In this document: one piece after another, positions 6,789 through 11,718 of the stretch | Layout of the letters: every line of letters starts with the position of its first letter | Numbering within the stretch: the first letter of the stretch is position 1 | Assembly: GCA_021845835.1 (NCBI GenBank) | Contig: JAJZVE010000076.1 | Location: forward strand, 1-11,718 | DNA: 11,718 bases | Direction: 5' to 3' | DNA from: Pseudomonadota bacterium | GTDB lineage: Bacteria > Pseudomonadota > Alphaproteobacteria > Acetobacterales > Acetobacteraceae | Made by a program: the position numbers and the translations under genes | Notes under the pieces: model-generated | Database searches by the model: none | Seen by the model: the letters and a program-made list of their open reading frames with translations, nothing else | Told to the model about the DNA's origin: nothing

Positions 6789-7615
6789 TCACGCTGCCCG
6801 GCATCGCGCCGCTGCTGGCGCGCTATGCGGCGTTCCTGGTCGATCAGTTCGGCACGCTGCACGACGGCACCACCCCCTACCCCGGCGCCGCCGCGGCACT
6901 GCGCCGGATGCGGGCGGCGGGCAAAAGCGTCGTGCTGCTGTCCAACTCCGGCAAGCCCTCGGCGCCGAATGCGCGCCGGCTGGAGCGACTCGGCTTCGGC
7001 CCCGACCTTTACGACCTGCTGCTGACTTCGGGCGAGGCGGCGCAGCGCCTGTTGGCGCAGGACGCCATTCCGGCGGCCCGCGGTGCGCGGCGCTGCCTGT
7101 TGCTGGAGCGCGACGGCGACGGCGCGCTGCTTGACACGCTCGGGCTGACGCCGGCCGGACCGGACGCGGCGGAGCTGGTGATCATCGCCGGCAGCGAGGG
7201 CGACCGGCGCCCACTCGACTGGTACGACGCATTGCTGGCCGCACCGGCGCGGCGCGGCGTGCCGGCGCTCTGTCTCAATCCCGACCGCACCATGCTGACG
7301 CCCGCCGGCCTCGCGTTCGGCGCCGGACGCATCGCGGAATGCTACCAGGCGCTTGGCGGCGAGGTGACCTGGATCGGCAAGCCGCACCGCGCGATCTACG
7401 ACATGGCGCTGGCCGCGATCGGCCATCCCGCGCCGGACGAGGTGGCGGGCATCGGCGATTCCGTGGAGCACGACATCGTGGGCGCGCGCCGCACCGGGTG
7501 CGCAGCGTGGCTGGTGCGGGCCGGCATCATCGACGGATGGGATGACTCGGCGATCGCAGCGGAATGCGCGCGGCGCGGCGCCCTGCCGGACGGATTGCTG
7601 GAGGCGTTCGCGTAA
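6785..7615 (+). CDS. HAD-superfamily class IIA hydrolase (TIGR01459-like)
   Basis: The protein has 276 residues with the HAD motifs in order: motif I VDQFGTLHDG at 19-28 with nucleophile D20, motif II LLSNSGKP at 51-58, motif III lysine K199 in WIGKPH, and motif IV GIGDSVEHD at 222-230 with D225 and D230 for magnesium. A cap domain of the NagD type (C2) fits between motifs II and III. The residue two after the nucleophile is F22, not the usual Asp acid/base. From memory, an aromatic there (DxWG or DxFG) is normal in the TIGR01459 family, so this is not necessarily a dead enzyme. The expected role is a cytosolic phosphatase on a small sugar or acid phosphate, possibly clearing a dead-end product of the kinases or aldolases. 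The ATG overlaps the kinase stop as ATGA. The stop codon directly abuts the stop of the converging lactonase gene. Confidence 0.88.
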   Translation: MITLPGIAPLLARYAAFLVDQFGTLHDGTTPYPGAAAALRRMRAAGKSVVLLSNSGKPSAPNARRLERLGFGPDLYDLLLTSGEAAQRLLAQDAIPAARGARRCLLLERDGDGALLDTLGLTPAGPDAAELVIIAGSEGDRRPLDWYDALLAAPARRGVPALCLNPDRTMLTPAGLAFGAGRIAECYQALGGEVTWIGKPHRAIYDMALAAIGHPAPDEVAGIGDSVEHDIVGARRTGCAAWLVRAGIIDGWDDSAIAAECARRGALPDGLLEAFA

Positions 7616-7631
7616 TCAGCCGGCGAAGCGC
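7604..7631. terminator. Possible hairpin across the convergent stop codons
   Basis: Bases 7604-7611 can pair with 7623-7631 (8 pairs, with G7628 bulged), leaving an 11-base loop that contains the facing stop codons TAA and TCA. There is no T-run on either side, so it is not a classical intrinsic terminator. In GC-rich DNA such a stem may be chance. It is the only place between the two operons where a terminator could lie. Confidence 0.2.
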
Positions 7632-8491
7632 GTCTCCGGCACGCCGCGCACGCCGAGGTCGTGGATCGCGAACAGCGAGCCGCGCAGCGCGCCGTCGCCG
7701 GGGAAGCGCGGCAGCGGCGGCCTGGCCATCGAGGTGACGTAGAGCACGTCAAGGTTCGGCCCGCCGAACATGGCGCTGGTGACTTTCTTCACCGGCATGG
7801 CGATGACGCGATCCACGCTGCCGTCCGGCCGGTAGCGCACCATCTGGCCGACATAGACCTGCGCGCTCCAGACGCAGCCTTCGGCATCCACCGTGGCGCC
7901 GTCGAAGCCGCCGCCGTCGGTCTTCGACCGCGTGCAGAAGGTCCGCTTGTTGGCGATCGCGCCGGTGGTCTGGTCGTAGTCGTAGGCCGAGATGGCACCG
8001 GACCACGTATCGGTGAAATAGAGCGTCTTGCCGTCGGGACTCCAGCACGGGCCGTTGCTGACCACGATGCCGGATTCGAGCTTCGTCACTTTCAGGTCGG
8101 GATCGAGGCGATACAGCGCGCCGTTCGGCCCCTCCTCCATCGTGTCCATCGAACCGGCGACGAAGCGGCCCCGCTTGTCCACCTTGCCGTCGTTCAGCCG
8201 GTTGTTCGGCCGGTCCGGCTCCGGGTCCGCGATCAGCGACACCTCGCCGGTGCCGAAGTCGAGGAAATGGAAGCCGCGCTCCAGCGACACCACGGCGCCG
8301 CCGGATTTGCGCAGGCACATCGAGCCGATTTTCTGCGGCACGTCCCACGCCCGCACCTCCCGCCCGTCGGCGGTGCAGCGGAACACGCGGCCATCGAAAC
8401 TGTCGATCCAGTAGAGCCGCTGCTCGTCCACATCCCACAGCGGGCCTTCGCCCAGCGTGGGTTTCACGTCCACCAGCACCTCGATGCGCAT
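7616..8491 (-). CDS. SMP-30/gluconolactonase/regucalcin-family lactonase
   Basis: This 291-residue six-bladed beta-propeller protein has the usual family length (about 290-300). The first metal ligand is E15 in LGEGPLWD, followed by the blade motif RLYWIDSFDGRVFR at 25-38. The substrate-pocket segment RLNDGKVDKRGRFVAGSMD is at 98-116. N146 in VSNGPCWSPDG and D197 in GGFDGATVDAEG are the second and third metal ligands (E18, N154 and D204 in human regucalcin). Family members hydrolyse aldono-lactones made by sugar dehydrogenases. No signal peptide is visible, so it is probably cytosolic. The start at 8491 is chosen because AAGGAG lies 8 bases upstream; an in-frame ATG at 8509 would bury that site. 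It is the last gene of the minus-strand transporter operon, 26 bp after the permease. The link to the transporter suggests that the imported sugar, or its oxidised form, passes through a lactone. Confidence 0.93.
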   Translation of the reverse strand: MRIEVLVDVKPTLGEGPLWDVDEQRLYWIDSFDGRVFRCTADGREVRAWDVPQKIGSMCLRKSGGAVVSLERGFHFLDFGTGEVSLIADPEPDRPNNRLNDGKVDKRGRFVAGSMDTMEEGPNGALYRLDPDLKVTKLESGIVVSNGPCWSPDGKTLYFTDTWSGAISAYDYDQTTGAIANKRTFCTRSKTDGGGFDGATVDAEGCVWSAQVYVGQMVRYRPDGSVDRVIAMPVKKVTSAMFGGPNLDVLYVTSMARPPLPRFPGDGALRGSLFAIHDLGVRGVPETRFAG

Positions 8492-8499
8492 GCGTCCCG

Positions 8500-8505
8500 C
8501 TCCTT
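8500..8505 (-). promoter_or_regulatory. Ribosome binding site of the lactonase gene
   Basis: On the minus strand AAGGAG ends 8 bases before the ATG at 8491. It is the strongest Shine-Dalgarno match I found in the window and decides the lactonase start. The 26-bp space between permease and lactonase holds this site and no visible promoter. Confidence 0.7.
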
Positions 8506-8517
8506 CCATCCTGGACG

Positions 8518-10575
8518 TCAGGCCCGGTGTTCGCGCAGCGCCAGCACGGCGCCCAGCACGACCAGGCCGAAGATGATGTCGCGCACGGCATCGGGCAGCG
8601 TCGTGCCGGCCAGCAGCGTTGACAGCGCCGTCAGCAGCAGCACGCCGCCGAGCATGCCGAGATAGTGCCCGCGCCCGCCGGTGATCAGCGTGCCGCCCAC
8701 CACCACCACCGCGATCGAGGGCAACAGGTATTCGTCGCCCATGCCGAGGCTTGCCTGGCCGGAGAAGCCGGACAGCAGGGTGCCGACCAGCGCGCTGCAC
8801 AGGCCGGACAGCGCATAGACGCCGATCAGCGTGGCGCCGACGCGCACCGCGCTCAGCTTCGCCACCAGCGGGCTGTTGCCCACGGCATAGATGCGCCGCC
8901 CGAACACGGTGCGCCCGAGCAGCCCGGTTGCCGCGATCACGAACAGCACCACGAACCAGACCGCGGGGGTCAGGCCGGCCAGATGGCCGGTCATGAACCA
9001 GCGCTGCGCCGGCGAGGAAAATCCCGCCGGCGTGCCGTTGCAGTAGAGCAGCGCGGCGCCTTGCAGAATGCCGTTCATGGCCAGCGTCATCACGATTGGC
9101 GGCAGGCCGAGCAGCACGATGCCCAGCCCGTTGACGATGCCGAGCGCCACGCCGATCAGCAGGCCGAGCGGGATGACCCACAGCGCGATCGGGTCGGAGC
9201 CGTGGATCAGGCCGGAGGTCAGGATGCCGACGAAGCCGATCGTCCACGGCACCGAGAGATCGAGGCCGCCGGTCAGGATGACGGCGCCCTGGCCGAGCGC
9301 GAGGATCGCCAGGAACGACGACAGCACCAGCAGGGAATTGAAGTAGCCGAGATTGGTCAGGGTGCCGCCGAACACCAGTTGCGCGATCACGAGCACGATC
9401 GCGAACCCGGCATAGGCCGGCAGCGCGGTGCGCAGCGCCGGCCGGTTGCGCGTCAGCCAGCCCACGGCGGGAACCGATCGAGGGTGCGCCGCGGCGGCCC
9501 GCGGCGCGGCGGCGCGGGCGACGGGATGGTGCGCGGCGAGCGCCCCCGCCGCGCGCGCCGCCAGCCTGGTGCGCGCCAGCCGCAGATAGGACGCGATGGG
9601 CGACTGACGGTTCAACGACGCGACCAGCACGGCCAGCAGCAGGATCGTACCTTCCGCGATGGAGCTGAAATAGGCGGAAACGTTCAGCACCAGCAGGATG
9701 TTGACGACGATCATCAGCGTGTAGGCGCCGACGATCGAACCGATCGCGCCGCCGCGCCCGCCGCCCAGCCGCGTGCCGCCCAGCACCACGGCGGTAAACA
9801 CCTGCAACAGCATCGGCCGCCCCACCAGCGGATCGGCCGATCCGGTCTGCGCCGAGACGAACGCGCCGGCGGCGCCGTAGAAAATGCCGGCCAGCACATA
9901 GGCGAAGAACTTGACGCGGCGCGCCGCCACGCCGGCGGCGTAGGCGGCTTCCTCGTCGCTGCCGACCGCATAGAGGCTGACGCCGAAACGGGAGTTCTTC
10001 AGCAGCAGCCAGACCGCGGCGGCGACCAGCAGCACCACGACCGGGGCGGGCAGGAAATGCGGGATCGCATTGGCAGTGAAGAAGGCGACGAACTCCGGCG
10101 CGATGGCGCCACCGGGCTTGTTCATGACCAGCAGAGTGATGCCCTGCACGATGAACATGGCCGACAGCGTCACCACGATCGCCTGCAGCCGCACGAAGGC
10201 GACAAAGCAGCCGTTGAAGGCGCCGACCGCCGCGCCGACCGCCAGCGCCACGCCGAAGCAGGCGGCCTGCGACAGGCCGGACGCGCCCATGATGCTGGCC
10301 AGCACGACGTTCACCAGCGACACGACGGCGCCGGTGGACAGGTCGAAGCCGCCGGTCAGGATCACCAGCGTCTGTCCCATCGCCGCCAGCGCCAGCGCCG
10401 CGCCGCCGGCGGACAGGAAGCTGAACTCGAAATAGCTGAATGGGCCGGGGGTGATCAGATCGACCGCCAGCAGCAGCGCCAGGAACACGGCGGCGGCGAC
10501 GATCAGCCCGCGATGCCGGCCCAGGCGCGGCGCCCTGGCCGCACGGACGCCGCCGGCGAGCAGCGTCGCGCTCAT
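8518..10575 (-). CDS. Sugar ABC transporter permease, two permease domains fused in one chain
   Basis: The product is 685 residues, twice the usual 310-350 of RbsC/YtfT/LsrC-type permeases (BPD_transp_2). It is an integral inner-membrane protein forming the channel of a sugar importer. Domain 1 covers about 20-322, and domain 2 about 380-680. Each has 8-10 hydrophobic segments and carries the same internal signature: GQTLVILTGGFDLS at 68-81 and GQGAVILTGGLDLS at 428-441. Each also has a cytoplasmic coupling-loop region ending in a Gly-rich stretch (LGGTRLGGGRGGAIG near 265-279; VGGTLITGGRGHYLG near 626-640). Between them is a hydrophilic Arg/Ala-rich linker at about 330-380. One uninterrupted frame spans the whole gene, so the fusion is real unless there is an assembly error. 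The ATG at 10575 overlaps the ATPase stop as ATGA; the frame extends 43 Arg-rich residues upstream, but those lie inside the ATPase gene. A single chain could supply both membrane subunits. Confidence 0.92.
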   Translation of the reverse strand: MSATLLAGGVRAARAPRLGRHRGLIVAAAVFLALLLAVDLITPGPFSYFEFSFLSAGGAALALAAMGQTLVILTGGFDLSTGAVVSLVNVVLASIMGASGLSQAACFGVALAVGAAVGAFNGCFVAFVRLQAIVVTLSAMFIVQGITLLVMNKPGGAIAPEFVAFFTANAIPHFLPAPVVVLLVAAAVWLLLKNSRFGVSLYAVGSDEEAAYAAGVAARRVKFFAYVLAGIFYGAAGAFVSAQTGSADPLVGRPMLLQVFTAVVLGGTRLGGGRGGAIGSIVGAYTLMIVVNILLVLNVSAYFSSIAEGTILLLAVLVASLNRQSPIASYLRLARTRLAARAAGALAAHHPVARAAAPRAAAAHPRSVPAVGWLTRNRPALRTALPAYAGFAIVLVIAQLVFGGTLTNLGYFNSLLVLSSFLAILALGQGAVILTGGLDLSVPWTIGFVGILTSGLIHGSDPIALWVIPLGLLIGVALGIVNGLGIVLLGLPPIVMTLAMNGILQGAALLYCNGTPAGFSSPAQRWFMTGHLAGLTPAVWFVVLFVIAATGLLGRTVFGRRIYAVGNSPLVAKLSAVRVGATLIGVYALSGLCSALVGTLLSGFSGQASLGMGDEYLLPSIAVVVVGGTLITGGRGHYLGMLGGVLLLTALSTLLAGTTLPDAVRDIIFGLVVLGAVLALREHRA

Positions 10576-11718
10576 TCCGCCGCCTGCCGCGGCGCGGTCG
10601 CCGCCTCGCCGAGGGCCGCGCGCATGATCGCCTCCTCGTCGATCGCGGCGCCGGCCAGTTCCTGCACGATGCGTCCTTCGTACATGACGGCGACGCGGTC
10701 GCACATGTTGACCAGTTCCGGGATCTCGGTGGAATGGAACAGAATCGCGCCGCCGGCGTCGGCGAAATCGCGCATCAGCACGTAGATCTGGTGCTTGGTG
10801 CCGACATCGACGCCGCGTGTCGGATCAAACAGCAACAGGATGCGGCTGCCGGCGAGCAGCCATTTGGCGATCACCAGCTTCTGCTGGTTGCCGCCGGAGA
10901 AGGCGTTGGCGGCGGTGTAGAGCGCGCGCGGATGCACGTCCACCTTGTCCAGCACGGCGGCAACCGCGCGCGTTTCCGCCGCGGCGTCGATCACGCCGTG
11001 ACGGGCGAAACGCTGCACGACCGGCAGCGACACGTTGAAGCGGCCGGACATCTGCAGGAACAGGCCTTCGGTCTTGCGTTCCTCCGGCACCAGGCTGATG
11101 CCGATGCCGTCCCGGATGGCATCGCGCGGCGACGCCAGCACCACCCTGCGCCCGTCCACCGCGAGCGAACCCGACAGCAGTGGCGCCATGCCGAAACAGG
11201 TCAGGAACAGTTCCTGCTGGCCCATGCCCTGCAGGCCGGCGACGCCGAGGATTTCGCCGCGATGCAGCGCGAAGCCGGCGCCGTGCAGCTTGCCTGCGGT
11301 GCGCAGCCCGTCCGCCTGCAGCACCGGCGGCCCGGCCGGCGCGGTCGCGGGCCGCGGCGGAAACGTGCTGGACAGCGAGCGGCCGATGATCATGCGGATC
11401 ACGTCGTCGTCGCGCACCTCGGCGACCGCGGCGGTGCCGATGCTGCTGCCGTTGCGCAGCACCGTCAGCCGGTCGCAAAAGCGCCGCACCTCGCGCAGCC
11501 GGTGGGAAATGAACACGATCGTCACCCCTGCCCGCCGCTGCGCCTCGATCTGCGCGCCGAGCCAGTCGATGTCGCGGCCGGAGAGCGTGGATGTCGGCTC
11601 GTCCAGCAGCAGGATGCGCGGACGGCGGAACAGCGCGCGCGCGATCTCGATCTTCTGCCGCAGCGCCAGGTCCAGCGCGCCGACCTCGGCGCGCGGGTCG
11701 ATGTCATCGAGGCCGAGC
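10572..11718 (-). CDS. Sugar ABC transporter ATP-binding protein, RbsA/MglA type (5' partial)
   Basis: 381 residues are visible before the TGA. Full-length family members have about 500, so roughly 120 N-terminal residues, including the first Walker A, lie beyond the right edge. Numbered from the first visible codon (base 11717): the first nucleotide-binding domain shows a signature-like region near 12-28 (ALDLALRQKIEIARAL), Walker B ILLLDEPTST at 35-44 and the H-loop ISHRLREV at 70-77. The second domain has a degenerate Walker A (GLQGMGQQEL, 161-170), as is usual in this family, a perfect signature FSGGNQQK (273-280), and Walker B variant LLLFDPTRGVDVG (294-306). The GTG at 11525 is not the start, because conserved Walker B sequence continues upstream in the same frame. 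It energises sugar import together with the fused permease. The substrate-binding protein gene is expected further right. Confidence 0.93.
   Translation of the reverse strand, partial: LGLDDIDPRAEVGALDLALRQKIEIARALFRRPRILLLDEPTSTLSGRDIDWLGAQIEAQRRAGVTIVFISHRLREVRRFCDRLTVLRNGSSIGTAAVAEVRDDDVIRMIIGRSLSSTFPPRPATAPAGPPVLQADGLRTAGKLHGAGFALHRGEILGVAGLQGMGQQELFLTCFGMAPLLSGSLAVDGRRVVLASPRDAIRDGIGISLVPEERKTEGLFLQMSGRFNVSLPVVQRFARHGVIDAAAETRAVAAVLDKVDVHPRALYTAANAFSGGNQQKLVIAKWLLAGSRILLLFDPTRGVDVGTKHQIYVLMRDFADAGGAILFHSTEIPELVNMCDRVAVMYEGRIVQELAGAAIDEEAIMRAALGEAATAPRQAAE

Noticed and set aside
8509..9247. Long N-terminal extension of the lactonase (543 residues), or a start at the ATG at 8509
   Set aside because: The extension is an out-of-frame reading of the permease gene. 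The 291-residue form matches the family and has a strong ribosome site placed for the ATG at 8491.
8665..10785. 706-codon open frame on the plus strand across the permease gene
   Set aside because: It lies exactly antisense to the permease. It is rich in Asp, Arg, Gln, His and Gly with no hydrophobic core or known motif. This is the typical mirror frame of a GC-rich membrane protein gene.
10572..11525. Complete ATPase gene starting at the GTG at 11525
   Set aside because: The same frame continues upstream through a clear Walker B (ILLLDEPTST) and a signature-like region to the window edge. The GTG is internal and the gene is partial.
1..11718. tRNA or rRNA genes, CRISPR arrays, insertion sequences or attachment sites
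   Set aside because: I saw no cloverleaf-like segment, no regularly spaced direct repeats and no transposase or integrase sequence. Base composition looks even from end to end, and coding sequence fills the window.

Overview
The window comes from a GC-rich bacterium (about 70% G+C by eye, with third codon positions almost always G or C). It is most likely an alphaproteobacterium, or another Pseudomonadota with a similar lifestyle. That placement rests on composition, gene style and cluster content only; there is no rRNA or marker gene here. Every base lies in or next to a gene, and the largest gap is 26 bp. This is a metabolic block for uptake and breakdown of a sugar or sugar alcohol.

Left arm, plus strand, 1-7615: seven genes packed as one apparent operon, entering from beyond the left edge. 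In order they are: an EryA-like FGGY carbohydrate kinase (5' end missing); a D-2-hydroxyacid dehydrogenase; a FucA-like class II aldolase; a GlpD-type FAD-dependent glycerol-3-phosphate dehydrogenase; a second, COG3347-like class II aldolase-family protein; a short ribulose-kinase-like FGGY kinase; and a HAD-IIA hydrolase. From the FucA-like aldolase onward every junction overlaps (TGATG or ATGA), which suggests translational coupling.

Right arm, minus strand, 11718-7616: a sugar ABC transporter operon entering from beyond the right edge. It holds a two-domain RbsA/MglA-type ATPase (N-terminus missing), a single polypeptide that fuses two complete RbsC-type permeases, and an SMP-30/gluconolactonase-type lactonase. 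The substrate-binding protein is not in the window and would be expected to the right. The two arms converge with zero bases between their stop codons.

How the genes may work together (inference): the ABC transporter imports a polyol or sugar. A kinase phosphorylates its end. The GlpD-like enzyme oxidises the carbinol next to the phosphorylated carbon to give a ketose 1-phosphate. The class II aldolase then splits that into dihydroxyacetone phosphate and a short aldehyde. The second kinase and second aldolase suggest a second entry route or substrate. The lactonase, 2-hydroxyacid dehydrogenase and phosphatase would handle oxidised or dead-end intermediates. The set resembles parts of erythritol loci (EryA, EryB). 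However, no EryC, EryD or RpiB-type isomerase is visible, so the substrate remains unknown. The most unusual single item is the fused double permease.
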